Shown here one piece after another: positions 8,426 through 17,992 of a DNA stretch of 64,000 nucleotides. The stretch spans positions 1 to 64,000 of the forward strand of contig JAPLIC010000066.1 of assembly GCA_026389315.1 (NCBI GenBank), given 5' to 3'. Source of the DNA: Cyanobacteriota bacterium (lineage in GTDB: Bacteria; Cyanobacteriota; Cyanobacteriia; PCC-6307; Cyanobiaceae). The translations under genes and the position numbers were made by a program. The stretch's first letter is position 1; each line of letters opens with the position of its first letter. A model generated the notes under the pieces. It was not told the DNA's origin. It searched no databases and saw only the letters and a list, made by a program, of their open reading frames with translations.

Positions 8426-9141
8426 GGCCGCTGCTGAGCCCTGCGGGGCACGCAGTTCACTTCCGGACCCTCTTCCAGCACCTGGCCCCCCACCGCGGCA
8501 CAGCCCTCCACAAAGGCCTGCCACTGGGGTTGACCAAGCTGCAGACGCTTCTTGACCTCGGCATCGAGCCGCTCGGTGGCAATTCCTGCGGGGGGTGGCT
8601 CGTGGCTGTGTTGGTGATGCTCTTGCTCCAGGGCCGCCGCCCCCTGCTCCACCCGAAGGCGCAGCGCCTGGGTATGCCGTTGCCACCAGGGATGGTCCAG
8701 GCGGTTGAGGCTGTCGAGCGCCTCCCACCATTGACCCGCTGCAGCCAGCCGTTGGGCCCTGGCGGCCTCCAGTCGGTTGCGGTTCCAGTTGCTGCGCAGC
8801 GCTTCTTGCAGCGCGGCTGCCGCGCTTGGGTTGGTTTGGCCGAGGGGGGCAAGGGCCGCCACGGCCCCCTCGGGATCTCCCCGGTTGAAGCGGCGCAGGG
8901 CCTCCTGCGGCAGACGGTCCGTCGCCCGGGTGGCCTCGCTGCTGGCCGCGGGGCAGGCAGCCCCTGGCAAGCATGGCTTTTGGCTTGGGGGGGGGCCTGG
9001 GCGTTGCCGGGGGCACTGGGGTTGCAGCGCCATCACCAGGCCCGTTACCGCCAGGACCAAGCCAACAAGCCCCACAACCCTCCACGGGCGTTTTGGCTCA
9101 GGGGGGGTAGTCGGCTCAGGGGGGGGACCCTTCCTGTCCAT
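8422..9141 (-). CDS. Conserved membrane-anchored protein of unknown function
   Basis: The 239-residue product has a charged Pro-rich start, one transmembrane segment at about 22-40 (VVGLVGLVLAVTGLVMAL), and then a mainly helical soluble domain with repeated RLDA/ALDSLNRLDHPWW helices reminiscent of TPR-like packing. It has Cys pairs at PQCPR, CLPGAACP and at the C-terminus (CAAVGG, VNCVPR), so a periplasmic disulfide is possible. It lies between the Hsp70-like gene and ftrV on one strand and its stop overlaps the ftrV start (ATGA), implying translational coupling. I do not recognise a named family. Confidence 0.7.
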   Translation of the reverse strand: MDRKGPPPEPTTPPEPKRPWRVVGLVGLVLAVTGLVMALQPQCPRQRPGPPPSQKPCLPGAACPAASSEATRATDRLPQEALRRFNRGDPEGAVAALAPLGQTNPSAAAALQEALRSNWNRNRLEAARAQRLAAAGQWWEALDSLNRLDHPWWQRHTQALRLRVEQGAAALEQEHHQHSHEPPPAGIATERLDAEVKKRLQLGQPQWQAFVEGCAAVGGQVLEEGPEVNCVPRRAQQRP

Positions 9142-9199
9142 GGACGGGGGCTCGGGAACAGGCAGCTTCTATGCTGACCCCGCAGCGGCTGCTCTGGGG

Positions 9200-10786
9200 T
9201 CAACGCACCGGACCCAGGCTGAGGGGGCCAAGCTCCCGGGCGCTGCTCAAATCTTGGGCCTCCAGCAGCAATTGGCCGCTGGCATCAATGTGGAAGCGCA
9301 GGCGCAGGCGGTCTTCTCCCCGGCGCCCTGGGCTTGCCAGGGGCAGGGTTGGGGCAACTGTCGGCCAGGGTTCCACCCGCGGCTGGCCGGCTCGCCGTCG
9401 GTTCAGCACCGGCAAACCATCGACGAACATCACCTCAGAGCGCTCCTGGGGCAGCGGTTCTCCCAGGACCACCTCCATTTCCTCCTGGTCGTCCTGGCTG
9501 CAGGCCAGCACCACTTCCAAGGGCTGTTCGGTGGGCCACGGCTGGCCGGCCACGAACAGAGGATGCCAGCGATGCTGACCGGAACGTTGGTCCCAGCACC
9601 GCAGGGAGACTCCCCGGGCCAGCACATCCCGCAGGGTCACTCCGGGGGTGAGGGCCAGCGCCCCCATGGCGACCGCTTCGATGGGTCTGGCACCGTGCAG
9701 GGGCACCCCGGGGAGCCGCTCCTGCAGCCAGCGGCGCAGCAGGGGCAGCTGGCTGCAGCCCCCCACCGGTAACACCGCTGCGATGGCGGGGCCAGCCAGG
9801 GCCTCGCTGCGGGCGGCTGCCAGCACGGAATCGAGCAGGGCATCCAGCTGGGCCACCAGCCCCCGATCCACCAGGAGCTTTTCCAGGCGGGGCCGATCAA
9901 GGCGCAGTTCCCGAGTTCTGCCGGTTGGATCCAGCCACAGGCCCAGGGCCTCCTCGCTCTCACTGAGGCGACATTTGATGGCTTCGGCCACCGTGAGCAG
10001 GGCCGGATCCGGCGCCGCATCGGGGCAGAGATGGGAAGCGATCCAGCGGTCCAGATCCCGTCCCCCCAGGGCCACCCCTGCCTTGCCGATCACCCGCGCC
10101 GTCCGCAGGGCCTGGCCGCTGGCCCCCAGGTCGCGCCCTGCGAAGCGCAGCAGCTGGGCGATGGGGGCCGCCCGACCCTCACCCCCTTCCAGCGCCACGA
10201 GGGCAAGATCGATCGTGCCGCCCCCCCCGTCGACCACCAGCACCCGGCTGCCCGGGGGCAGCCCGGCACCGATCGCCGCGGCGGTCGGTTCGTCCACCAA
10301 GGCCACTTCGGCAACGGGCAGCTCCCGGCTGACCCGCTCCAGCCACTGGCGGTACCCCCGATAGGTCTCGATGGGGGCCGTCAACACCAGGCGATCAGGG
10401 CTCAGCTCCGCTGGCAGGGCCTCCCAGACACAGCGCAGCAGGAGGGCGCCCGCCGCTTCGGGATCCAGCCAGGGCGAATCCTGGATCCCCCCTGGCTGTT
10501 CCCGCTCCGGCCAGGGGCCAACGCTGGCGGCATCTTGGCCGATTTGCCGTTTGAAATCCCGCAGCAGCCCCGGACCTGGCTGGTCGGCCAGACCGGCGTC
10601 AAGCACCTGACGACCGATGAGGGGGCGGCGTTGCTGGGCATGACTGAGCCAGAGCAGGCTCGGAATGGTCGTGGGGTTGGAGCCGCTGTAGGGGGGCAGA
10701 TCCAGAATCCGGGGCGGCGCACCGGCCTCCTGCCAAGCCACCACCGTGGTGGTGCTGCCGAGATCAATGGCGAGGGTGCCCGGCAT
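9200..10786 (-). CDS. Hsp70/DnaK-family ATPase, divergent
   Basis: The 528-residue product has an actin-like ATPase core: phosphate-1 [14 protein letters not shown] at the N-terminus, [11 protein letters not shown], phosphate-2 [14 protein letters not shown], and the adenosine motif [17 protein letters not shown]. The C-terminal region keeps a DnaK-like substrate domain ([18 protein letters not shown]) but the chain is about 100 residues shorter than DnaK and lacks the long helical lid and acidic tail. I started at the ATG at 10784-10786 because PGTLAIDLG is where family members begin. Probably a specialised chaperone of cyanobacteria. It is divergent from rpoZ. Confidence 0.85.
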   Translation of the reverse strand: MPGTLAIDLGSTTTVVAWQEAGAPPRILDLPPYSGSNPTTIPSLLWLSHAQQRRPLIGRQVLDAGLADQPGPGLLRDFKRQIGQDAASVGPWPEREQPGGIQDSPWLDPEAAGALLLRCVWEALPAELSPDRLVLTAPIETYRGYRQWLERVSRELPVAEVALVDEPTAAAIGAGLPPGSRVLVVDGGGGTIDLALVALEGGEGRAAPIAQLLRFAGRDLGASGQALRTARVIGKAGVALGGRDLDRWIASHLCPDAAPDPALLTVAEAIKCRLSESEEALGLWLDPTGRTRELRLDRPRLEKLLVDRGLVAQLDALLDSVLAAARSEALAGPAIAAVLPVGGCSQLPLLRRWLQERLPGVPLHGARPIEAVAMGALALTPGVTLRDVLARGVSLRCWDQRSGQHRWHPLFVAGQPWPTEQPLEVVLACSQDDQEEMEVVLGEPLPQERSEVMFVDGLPVLNRRRAGQPRVEPWPTVAPTLPLASPGRRGEDRLRLRFHIDASGQLLLEAQDLSSARELGPLSLGPVR

Positions 10787-10893
10787 GGTGGGGAGGGAAC
10801 TCAACAGAGGGGGTAGGTCGGCCCGTCCAGGGGCAGGCAAGTCAAGCCGCCGCGGAGCGCTGCCCTAAGTTGACACTAAAGAAGCCTCTCAAG

Positions 10894-11124
10894 ATGCTCA
10901 CCAGCAGTGATCTGAACCCCAAGGAACTGGCCAAGCGGGCCGAAAGTCTAATTCGTCATTCCAGCAATCGTTACCTCACCACTGTACGCATCGCCTTTCG
11001 GGCCAAGCAACGACGTTTCGATGATTTCGACGGACTTCTCGACGATTCGATGATTAAACCTGTGCAACGGGCCATCATTGAGCTCAGCGACGAGCAAGAC
11101 CAACCTGACCTGCTGCCCGGCTGA
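10894..11124 (+). CDS. rpoZ: RNA polymerase omega subunit
   Basis: The 76-residue product matches the short cyanobacterial omega: [40 protein letters not shown], then [21 protein letters not shown] at the end. Omega helps assemble beta-prime into RNA polymerase. I use the ATG at 10894 in place of the in-frame TTG at 10870, because homologous chains begin shortly before the AKR motif. Confidence 0.93.
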   Translation: MLTSSDLNPKELAKRAESLIRHSSNRYLTTVRIAFRAKQRRFDDFDGLLDDSMIKPVQRAIIELSDEQDQPDLLPG

Positions 11125-11131
11125 TCGCGCC

Positions 11132-11557
11132 GTGCAGGTTGGAGAAGGGGAGGGTTGGCGCCTGGCCTTCAATCCCCTGAGGCAACGGTTTCCCGTGTTG
11201 GTGGGGGGTCGCCACTGGGCGGCGGAATTAAGTTTGGCCGAGGCGCAAGTCTTGCAAGGAGCTGTCGCCAAGCTGGTCCAACACCATGCTGGGTTGGTGG
11301 ATCAACTTATGGCGGAGGAGGCCTTGACCCTTGAATTGGAGACTCCCCTCGCTGATGGGGGCCAGCTTTTGTTGACCCTGGAGGGAGATCGGAGCCAATG
11401 GTCCCTTGGTTTCGTCATGACACCGGAACCCGGGGTTCGGGGCCTGGAAGGCCATTGGGAGGCCGGGGCGACAGCGGCGTTTGTGGCGGCCTTAGCCGTC
11501 CTCCGCCTTGCCTCAGTTGAAACAGACGAGCCGGGAGCCACAAACAAGCATCCCTGA
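11132..11557 (+). CDS. DUF1818 family protein
   Basis: The product reads VGEGEGWRLAFNPLRQRFPVLVGG then WAAELSLAEAQVLQGAVAKLV, characteristic of DUF1818, a small cyanobacteria-restricted family of unknown function. The frame is open from 11078 inside rpoZ, but homology begins at VQVGEGEGWR, so the GTG at 11132, 7 bases after the rpoZ stop, is the likely start (141 residues). The tight spacing implies co-transcription with rpoZ. Confidence 0.8.
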   Translation: MQVGEGEGWRLAFNPLRQRFPVLVGGRHWAAELSLAEAQVLQGAVAKLVQHHAGLVDQLMAEEALTLELETPLADGGQLLLTLEGDRSQWSLGFVMTPEPGVRGLEGHWEAGATAAFVAALAVLRLASVETDEPGATNKHP

Positions 11558-11670
11558 TCGGCAGCCCTTTCCATGGCGCCAGGGCGCTGGCGGCGACCGT
11601 TCTGCCCGCCATGGCCGCACCAGCTACGTACCAGGGAGGCTTCACCACCAAGCCAGACCGGCGGGTGGCC

Positions 11671-12132
11671 TCAGCCCGGCGCGCTCAGCAATTCATAGAG
11701 GCGGGTCGCGCAAGCCTCAGGCACCGGCAGAATCGAAAGCCTGTTGCCGCGGCGCACCACCGCCAATTCTTCGGGGCTGAACTCGGTGCGCAGGCGGTCC
11801 AGGGACAAAAGCGGGGCGAAGGTCGCCAGATAGGCCAGCCGCACACAATCCCAGCGCGGGGCTTCCGGCTTTGAGGCGGAATCAAAGTATTGCGATTGCG
11901 GATCAAACTGACTGGGATCTGTGAGTCCCACCTCCACCACCTCCATCAGGCCGACAATGCCGGGTGGGGTGATATTGGAGTGATAGAAAAAGGCCCGGTC
12001 ACCGATGGCCATCGTTCGCATGTAATTGCGGGCCTGGTAGTTGCGGATGCCATCCCAAAGTGTGGTGCCGTCGGCCTTGAGGTGATCAATGCCGTAAACA
12101 TCTGGTTCGCTTTTCATCAACCAATGGGCCAT
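11671..12132 (-). CDS. EVE domain-containing protein
   Basis: The 153-residue chain starts AHWLMKSEPDVYGIDHL and continues with WDGIRNYQARNYMRTM, GDRAFFYHSN and GIVGLMEVVEVG, the signature of the EVE domain, a PUA/YTH-like fold that binds modified bases. Bacterial EVE proteins are often near DNA-modification systems, but here the neighbour is murD, 23 bp upstream on the same strand. The ATG at 12130-12132 is chosen because the family begins at this point. Confidence 0.9.
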   Translation of the reverse strand: MAHWLMKSEPDVYGIDHLKADGTTLWDGIRNYQARNYMRTMAIGDRAFFYHSNITPPGIVGLMEVVEVGLTDPSQFDPQSQYFDSASKPEAPRWDCVRLAYLATFAPLLSLDRLRTEFSPEELAVVRRGNRLSILPVPEACATRLYELLSAPG

Positions 12133-12155
12133 GGCGTTCCAGGGGGGCTGAAGAA

Positions 12156-13544
12156 TCAAAGTGCGGCCACAAGGGCGCGAAAATGGTCGCCGCGGGCTTC
12201 GAAATCGCTGTACTGATCGAAGCTGGCACAGGCAGGGGACAGCAGCACACTGGCCTTGCCGCTGGCCTTCGCCAGGTCGGCCGCCAGGGGTACCGCTTGT
12301 TCCAGTCCTGGGACCCGATGCAATTGGCCCGGGTAGCCGTCTTGGCGCAGGAGGACTTCAAACTCTTCGGCAGCCGCCCCGTAGACCACCACCGCAGCCG
12401 CCTGCTGGCGCAGTTGGGCCAACCAACCGCGGGCGTCCCCTTGTTTCGATTGGCCTCCGGCCAGCACCACCAGGGGGCCAGCCAAAGCCTTGAGAGCTAC
12501 TTCGGCAGCGTCGTAATTGGTGGCCTTGCTGTCGTTGTACCAGGTGACTTGCCCCAGTTGCCGCAGGCGTTCGAGGCGATGGGGCACCCCTGGAAAGCTG
12601 CGCAATGCCCCTGCCATCTGCTCCGGAGTCAGACCGGCGTGCAGGCCTACGGCGGTGGCCAGCAGCATGTTCTGGCGGTTGTGGGCCCCTGGCATGGCCA
12701 GGCAGTCCGCCGCAAACAGGGGTCCTGAGCGTCCCTGAACCTGACCGTTCTCAATGGACAGCAGGGGTTCGAGACCTGCTGGCAGATCGTTGGCGCAACC
12801 CGCTGTGACCCAGTCGACCCGGTCCCAGCTCGGCGCCTGGGAGCGCAGGTCGGCATCGTCGGCATTCAAGATGCGCCGCTGGGAGCGTTCGAGCAAGCCC
12901 CGTTTGATGGCCCGGTAAGCCTCGATGGTGCCGTGGCGTTCCAGGTGATCGGGGGTGAGGGTGGTCCAGACGCCGATGGCTGGTGCCACTTCCGGGGCGG
13001 CCTCGATCTGGTAGCTGCTCACTTCGACCACCAACCAGTCCGGAGATTGGGCGCCTGGCGCCTGGCGTTGCAGGGCCAGTTCGGCGGCCGAGAAGCCGAC
13101 ATTGCCGCAGAGCGGCGCATCCCGTCCGGCTTCCCTGAGGAGGTGATGAACCAGATGGGTCACCGTGGTCTTGCCGTTGGTGCCGGTGATGCCAATCCAG
13201 GGAATTCCGGCCGTTGCTCGCCACGAGCAGCTGAGTTCCCCTTCCACCTGGATGCCTTGCCGGCGCCAGGCCAGCAGCAGGGGATGGTCCCAGGGGATGC
13301 CGGGACTGACCACCACCCGCTCGGGCCGCGGCAGGTCCGCGAAGGTGTCAGGGGTGAGGGGGGCCGCCAGCAACACGTCGATGCCTTCGCTGGCCAGGCT
13401 TTGCGCCTGGATCCTCAGGGCCCCGTTGTCCCGGCTTTCGACAATCAACACCCCATGGCCCTGGGAACGCAGCAGCCGGGCGGCACCGATGCCCGACCTG
13501 CCGAGACCCAGGACCATGGTCGTTGGGGGGGCCTCGGTGGCCAT
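12156..13544 (-). CDS. murD: UDP-N-acetylmuramoylalanine-D-glutamate ligase
   Basis: MurD adds D-glutamate to UDP-MurNAc-L-Ala in cytoplasmic peptidoglycan synthesis. The 462-residue product has an N-terminal Rossmann-like UDP-binding domain (VLGLGRSGIGAARLL), the central ATP-binding GITGTNGKTTVTHLVH, the NxGF and EVSSYQ elements typical of MurD, LTPDHLERHG, and the C-terminal NDSKATN motif. It is preceded by tRNA-Val on the same strand and followed by the EVE gene. Confidence 0.96.
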   Translation of the reverse strand: MATEAPPTTMVLGLGRSGIGAARLLRSQGHGVLIVESRDNGALRIQAQSLASEGIDVLLAAPLTPDTFADLPRPERVVVSPGIPWDHPLLLAWRRQGIQVEGELSCSWRATAGIPWIGITGTNGKTTVTHLVHHLLREAGRDAPLCGNVGFSAAELALQRQAPGAQSPDWLVVEVSSYQIEAAPEVAPAIGVWTTLTPDHLERHGTIEAYRAIKRGLLERSQRRILNADDADLRSQAPSWDRVDWVTAGCANDLPAGLEPLLSIENGQVQGRSGPLFAADCLAMPGAHNRQNMLLATAVGLHAGLTPEQMAGALRSFPGVPHRLERLRQLGQVTWYNDSKATNYDAAEVALKALAGPLVVLAGGQSKQGDARGWLAQLRQQAAAVVVYGAAAEEFEVLLRQDGYPGQLHRVPGLEQAVPLAADLAKASGKASVLLSPACASFDQYSDFEARGDHFRALVAAL

Positions 13545-13574
13545 AAAAAAACCTGCCAAAAGGATTGGGAAAGA

Positions 13575-13646
13575 TGGGCGATACTGGAATCGAACCAGTG
13601 ACTCCTACCGTGTCAAGGTAGTGCTCTACCTCTGAGCTAATCGCCC
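13575..13646 (-). tRNA. tRNA-Val (GAC anticodon)
   Basis: Read on the minus strand, the 72-nt sequence folds as a standard cloverleaf. The acceptor arms are GGGCGAT and ATCGCCC, the D arm GCTCAGAGGTAGAGC, the anticodon stem CTACC/GGTAG around loop TTGACAC (anticodon GAC, valine), and the T arm ACTGG-TTCGATT-CCAGT. The discriminator base is A and the 3' CCA is not encoded. It ends 30 bp upstream of murD on the same strand. Confidence 0.97.
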
Positions 13647-13803
13647 GGCTTATCGCCTGGAAACCAGGTGGCCGTTGGGCTATCGACGAACGTATTTAAG
13701 CGTTTCAGCCGACCTGAAGAAATTAGCACCAGCCCAGCCTGCTCTTCTGCGGCGGCCAGAGCGCGACGCCAGCGGCTCAGGCGCAACAAACCAGCGAACC
13801 CCG

Positions 13804-14589
13804 TCAGGAGCGAATCATATGGATCCGCCAGCGACCCCGTTTCGTTGCGCTGACCCCCTCGACCCTCAACTCCCCCCGACCCTCCAGCTGCACCCGCTCC
13901 CCCAGCGCCAATTCCCGGCTGGGGCTGGTCACCACCTTCCAGTCGATGCGGACGGCCCCCTCCCGAATCAGGGTTGCCATGCGGTTGCGCGAGAGGCCAA
14001 ATCCTGCGGAGGCCACCGCATCCAGGCGCTGGGAGGCCTCCACCGTGTGAAGGTCGCGCTGGGTCCGCGGAGCTGGCAAGGCAAGTTCAGCCACGGGCCG
14101 CGCCTCAAAGCGCACCGCCACGGTGCGCACCAGCCCTTCGGTGCCTGCCAATGCCTGGGCCAGCTCGGCGCTGACGATGGCCTGGGCACCCCGGTCACCG
14201 CGAGGCCAGAGATCGCCGATTTGATCGTCCCGGGCGCCGGCGTGGATCAGGGCCTGGCGGAAATCAACGGCGGCGGCGGGATCAAAAAGAAAGTTCCCGG
14301 CGAGCTCCAGCCCCATCACCCGGGGGGGCTGATCGTCCGCCGGCGGCAAGGTTTCCGGGCGTCGCAAGAGCAGTTGGCGGCGTTCGCTGCCGGGATAGCC
14401 GCCATCGCTGCCCAGGGTCAGCTCACTGAGGGCCCCTAGCTGGATTTCCGCTTCCTCGCGCACCGCAGCGCTCAAAAAACCTGTCCAGACGGGTTGCCAG
14501 GTCCGCAGGGCCGCTTCGGCGGCCGCCAGCACAGGCTCCAGGTCTAGGGCCCAGGGACTCCCCTCCGACAAGGTTGCGCGCAACAGCAT
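13804..14589 (-). CDS. Photosystem II S4 domain protein (YlmH-like RNA-binding)
   Basis: The 261-residue product matches the cyanobacterial family called photosystem II S4 domain protein. The C-terminal third (about 190-255) is an S4 RNA-binding domain: SQRLDAVASAGFGLSRNRMATLIREGAVRIDWK, then a strand with GERVQLEGRGEL. The N-terminal part resembles the YlmH fold, with GLELAGNFLFDPAAAVDFRQALIHAG and GDLWPRGDRGAQ. A role in translation or PSII assembly has been suggested for the family; neither is shown by the sequence. Confidence 0.88.
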   Translation of the reverse strand: MLLRATLSEGSPWALDLEPVLAAAEAALRTWQPVWTGFLSAAVREEAEIQLGALSELTLGSDGGYPGSERRQLLLRRPETLPPADDQPPRVMGLELAGNFLFDPAAAVDFRQALIHAGARDDQIGDLWPRGDRGAQAIVSAELAQALAGTEGLVRTVAVRFEARPVAELALPAPRTQRDLHTVEASQRLDAVASAGFGLSRNRMATLIREGAVRIDWKVVTSPSRELALGERVQLEGRGELRVEGVSATKRGRWRIHMIRS

Positions 14590-14610
14590 TCTTGGTCGTT
14601 CAACCGGCTT

Positions 14611-15114
14611 CTAAGTCTCCCCCAGCCGCACCACCGCCTTGGGCCGGGACCGTTGCACCGTGGTCCAAGGAATGTCTTGGCCAGCCGCTGGCTCCAGCAG
14701 CAGCAGCCACTGGCCCTCCTCCAATCGATTGCGCAGCCCTCGCACCCGGTCAGCGTCCTCGGAAGCCACGCTGAAGGCGGCGGCAAAGCTGCCCATCCAG
14801 CCGGAGACCAATCCCAACAGTCCCCCAACCACGGGTTCGCCCCAGGGGCCGAGGGCGGAGAAGGTGTGCAGATCGGTGATTTGGGTGAAGGTGAGGCCCG
14901 CCAAGAAGCCAAAAGGCAGGAGCCAGCGGGCCATCGACCGCTGGCGGCGGCGGCGGGCCGTTGTGGGATCGAGCCGTTCGACCGTGGCCGGATCGGTTTC
15001 GCCAGGGCCAATGGCCACCAATTGCAGCAGGGGCGGTTCGACTGCCGCCAGTTCATTCCGCAGGGCGCGCAACCGCTCCCGGTCGTCCAGCACCACCACC
15101 ACGTTCAAGGACAC
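14611..15114 (-). CDS. Conserved membrane protein of unknown function
   Basis: The 167-residue product has an N-terminal alpha/beta-like segment (LNVVVVLDDRERLRALRNEL), a basic stretch, then two membrane segments around 65-80 (LLPFGFLAGLTF) and 90-115 (GGLLGLVSGWMGSFAAAFSV). The second contains several glycines, as in glycine-zipper helices. A soluble tail follows. Similar proteins occur in cyanobacteria without known function. It is separated from the S4 gene by 21 bp on the same strand and is divergent from serA. Confidence 0.7.
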   Translation of the reverse strand: MSLNVVVVLDDRERLRALRNELAAVEPPLLQLVAIGPGETDPATVERLDPTTARRRRQRSMARWLLPFGFLAGLTFTQITDLHTFSALGPWGEPVVGGLLGLVSGWMGSFAAAFSVASEDADRVRGLRNRLEEGQWLLLLEPAAGQDIPWTTVQRSRPKAVVRLGET

Positions 15115-15229
15115 CGCAACCCCCCGCCCAGCTCGGGCGCCACAAGTCGCTCACTACACTGCACCCCCGGCAGGCCCCATCGGGCTGACCCCCTCATCAC
15201 GCTCCCCAGGGGCCCACCATTTGCCCGAC

Positions 15230-16816
15230 ATGACAAAGGTTCTGGTCTCCGATCCCATCGACCAGATTGGGATTGACATTCTTTCCCAGGTCGCCCGTGT
15301 GGATGTGCGCACGGGCCTGTCGCAGGACGAGCTGATCGGCCTGATCGGCGATTACGACGCCCTGATGATCCGCTCCGGCACCCAGGTGACGGCGCCGGTG
15401 ATTGAGGCGGCCCCCAAGTTGCGCATCATTGGCCGTGCTGGGGTCGGTGTCGACAATGTCGATGTCAAGGCCGCCACCCGCCGCGGCGTCTTGGTGGTCA
15501 ATTCGCCCGAGGGCAACACCATCGCCGCCGCCGAGCAGGCCCTGGCGTTGATGTTGTCCCTTTCACGCCATGTGCCCCATGCCCATGCCAGCACGATGGC
15601 CGGCGGCTGGGATCGCAAGACCTACGTCGGCAATGAGCTTTACAAGAAGACCCTGGGGGTGGTCGGCCTCGGCAAGATCGGTTCCCATGTCGCCCGGGTG
15701 GCCCGGGCCATGGGTATGGATGTCTCCGCCTACGACCCGTTTGTTTCACCGGATCGTGCCCAACAGATGCAGGTGAGGCTCCTGCCCCTGCCCCAGTTGT
15801 TTGCCGAAGCCGATTACATCACCTTGCACCTGCCACGCACCCCGGAGACCGAAAACCTGGTCAATGCCGAGCTGCTGCGCACCATGAAACCCACCTCCCG
15901 GCTGGTGAACTGTGCCCGGGGAGGCATCGTGGATGAGGCGGCGCTGGCTGAGGCCGTCTCAACTGGGGTGATCGCCGGCGCCGCCCTCGATGTTTATGCC
16001 AAGGAACCCCTGGCCGCCGATTCGCCGTTGCGCCAAGTCAAAGAGAGGCTGATCCTGACTCCGCACCTGGGGGCCTCCACCGAAGAAGCGCAGGAAAACG
16101 TGGCCATTGATGTGGCCGAACAGATTCGTGATGTGCTCCTGGGTCTACCCGCTCGCAGTGCCGTCAACATTCCAGGCCTGACGCCGGAAGTGATGGACCA
16201 GCTCAAGCCCCATTTGCAGCTTGCCGAAACCCTTGGACAACTGCTCAGCCAGCTCTCGGGAGGCCAAATCGGCTCCCTGGAAGTGCGTTTGCAGGGTGAC
16301 TTCGCGGCCCATCCCGCCCAGCCCCTGGTGGTGGCAGCCCTCAAGGGTGTGTTATCCGTGGCCCTGGGCGACAGCATCAATTTTGTCAACGCCTCCCTGG
16401 AGGCCCGTGATCGGGGCATCAAAGTGTTGGAGGTGAAGGATGACGCCAGCCGGGATTTTGCCGGCGGTTCCCTGCGCCTGAGTTGCGACGGCGTCAAGGG
16501 CCACCACTCCGTTACCGGTGCGGTGTTCAGTGACGGCGAATTGCGCATCATCTCCATCGATGATTTCCCGGTGAACGTGGTTCCCAGCCGCCACATGTTG
16601 TTCACCCGTCACCGCGACATGCCTGGCATCATTGGCCAGTTGGGTTCCCTGCTGGGGGAACACAACGTCAACATCGCTTCGATGCAGGTGGGCCGGCGCA
16701 TCGTCCGCGGCGATGCCGTCATGGTGGTGAGCATCGATGACCCGATCCCTGACGCACTTCTGACCTCCATCCACGCCATCGAGGGCATTCAGGAGGCCCA
16801 TCCGGTGACCCTTTGA
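15230..16816 (+). CDS. serA: D-3-phosphoglycerate dehydrogenase
   Basis: SerA catalyses the first step of the phosphorylated serine pathway. The 528-residue product has the NAD-binding motif GVVGLGKIGSHVARVA, the 2-hydroxyacid dehydrogenase signatures (LVNCARGGIVDEAAL; TPHLGASTEEAQ with catalytic His), an intervening ASB domain and a C-terminal ACT domain (RDMPGIIGQLGSLLGEHNVNIASM). The ATG at 15230 is used; the frame is open further upstream but those residues lack homology. The stop overlaps the prmA start (TGATG). Confidence 0.97.
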   Translation: MTKVLVSDPIDQIGIDILSQVARVDVRTGLSQDELIGLIGDYDALMIRSGTQVTAPVIEAAPKLRIIGRAGVGVDNVDVKAATRRGVLVVNSPEGNTIAAAEQALALMLSLSRHVPHAHASTMAGGWDRKTYVGNELYKKTLGVVGLGKIGSHVARVARAMGMDVSAYDPFVSPDRAQQMQVRLLPLPQLFAEADYITLHLPRTPETENLVNAELLRTMKPTSRLVNCARGGIVDEAALAEAVSTGVIAGAALDVYAKEPLAADSPLRQVKERLILTPHLGASTEEAQENVAIDVAEQIRDVLLGLPARSAVNIPGLTPEVMDQLKPHLQLAETLGQLLSQLSGGQIGSLEVRLQGDFAAHPAQPLVVAALKGVLSVALGDSINFVNASLEARDRGIKVLEVKDDASRDFAGGSLRLSCDGVKGHHSVTGAVFSDGELRIISIDDFPVNVVPSRHMLFTRHRDMPGIIGQLGSLLGEHNVNIASMQVGRRIVRGDAVMVVSIDDPIPDALLTSIHAIEGIQEAHPVTL

Positions 16817-17850
16817 TGGGGCCGACCCCAGACCCAGCCCTTACCCCTTCGGCAGGTTCCCAAGGCTTGGGGAGTGCCCAGGTCGCTGGGGCTCCAGCCT
16901 GGTGGCGTCTGGAGATGCTCTGCGCGCCTGAACTCGAGGAGTCCTTGCTCTGGAAGCTGCCGACGCTTGGCATTTCCCGGGTGGCCCTCACCCATCGGCC
17001 GGATAGGCCGCAGCGCCGCCTGCTGCTGGCCTGGCTGCCCGAAAGCGACTGGCCCGCCCCCGAACGGGCCGAACTGGCCCAGGCCCTGGCGCCCCTGGGA
17101 GCCCCCTTTGGCCTCTCCCTGCCGCCGTTGGAGTGGCATCGCCAGGACGATGAGGACTGGAATCTTTTCTGGAAGCAACACTGGCAAGCCGATCCCATCG
17201 GCCAAACGCTGCTGATTTTGCCGGCCTGGCTCGAGGCTCCCACGGATCAGGCCCATCGCCGGCCGATTCGGATGGATCCGGCCAGTGCCTTCGGCACCGG
17301 CAGCCACCCCTCCACTCGCCTCTGCCTTGAAGCCTTGGAAGACCTGGCTGGGCAACGGGGCGGGCTGGGGGCCCCAGCCCCCCTGGAGGGTCTGCAGGTG
17401 GCCGATCTGGGCTGTGGCAGCGGCATCCTGGCCTTGGCCGCCCTGCGGCTGGGCGCCAGCCATGTGGCGGCGGTGGACACGGACATCCTCGCCATACGGG
17501 CCACCAAGGCAAATGGGCGCCTCAACGACTTCACGGTGGGCGATGGATCGCCGAGCCCAGCCCAGCTAAGCGTCGCCCTCGGATCTGCCAGCACCTTGGC
17601 GACCCTGCTGGAGGGCCGCCGCGCCGATCTGTTGCTCTGCAACATCCTGGCCCCCGTGATTGAGGCCCTCAGCCCCTGCTTCGCTGGCTTGCTGGCCCCG
17701 GGAGGGGTGGGTTTCCTGAGTGGCTTGCTGGTGGACCAGGCCCCTGGTCTGGAGAAGGTTTTGGCGGCCCAGGGCTGGCGGGCCCAACTGGTGGCCCGGC
17801 AGGAGAACTGGGGATTGTTGCGCCTGGAGATACGGGCTGGTGTTGCATAA
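16816..17850 (+). CDS. prmA: Ribosomal protein L11 methyltransferase
   Basis: PrmA methylates lysines and the N-terminus of L11. The 344-residue product has the N-terminal substrate domain, the linker DPASAFGTGSHPSTRLCLEAL, SAM-binding motif VADLGCGSGILALAALRLGA and the catalytic-region LLLCNILAPVIEAL. Start and serA stop share TGATG, so the genes are translationally coupled. Its substrate L11 is encoded at 40247 in this window. Confidence 0.95.
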   Translation: MGPTPDPALTPSAGSQGLGSAQVAGAPAWWRLEMLCAPELEESLLWKLPTLGISRVALTHRPDRPQRRLLLAWLPESDWPAPERAELAQALAPLGAPFGLSLPPLEWHRQDDEDWNLFWKQHWQADPIGQTLLILPAWLEAPTDQAHRRPIRMDPASAFGTGSHPSTRLCLEALEDLAGQRGGLGAPAPLEGLQVADLGCGSGILALAALRLGASHVAAVDTDILAIRATKANGRLNDFTVGDGSPSPAQLSVALGSASTLATLLEGRRADLLLCNILAPVIEALSPCFAGLLAPGGVGFLSGLLVDQAPGLEKVLAAQGWRAQLVARQENWGLLRLEIRAGVA

Positions 17851-17992
17851 GGCACGCTGATCACTTCAGGTCTTTTGATTGGCCTTCCCAGCCTGCGGGC
17901 CCAAGATGGCTGGGAATCCCCCCAAGCGGGTGTAGGAAGGGCACGTCCTTCAGGCACGGCTCCACCGTCGCCTGTGAGCTTCACTCCCTTTC

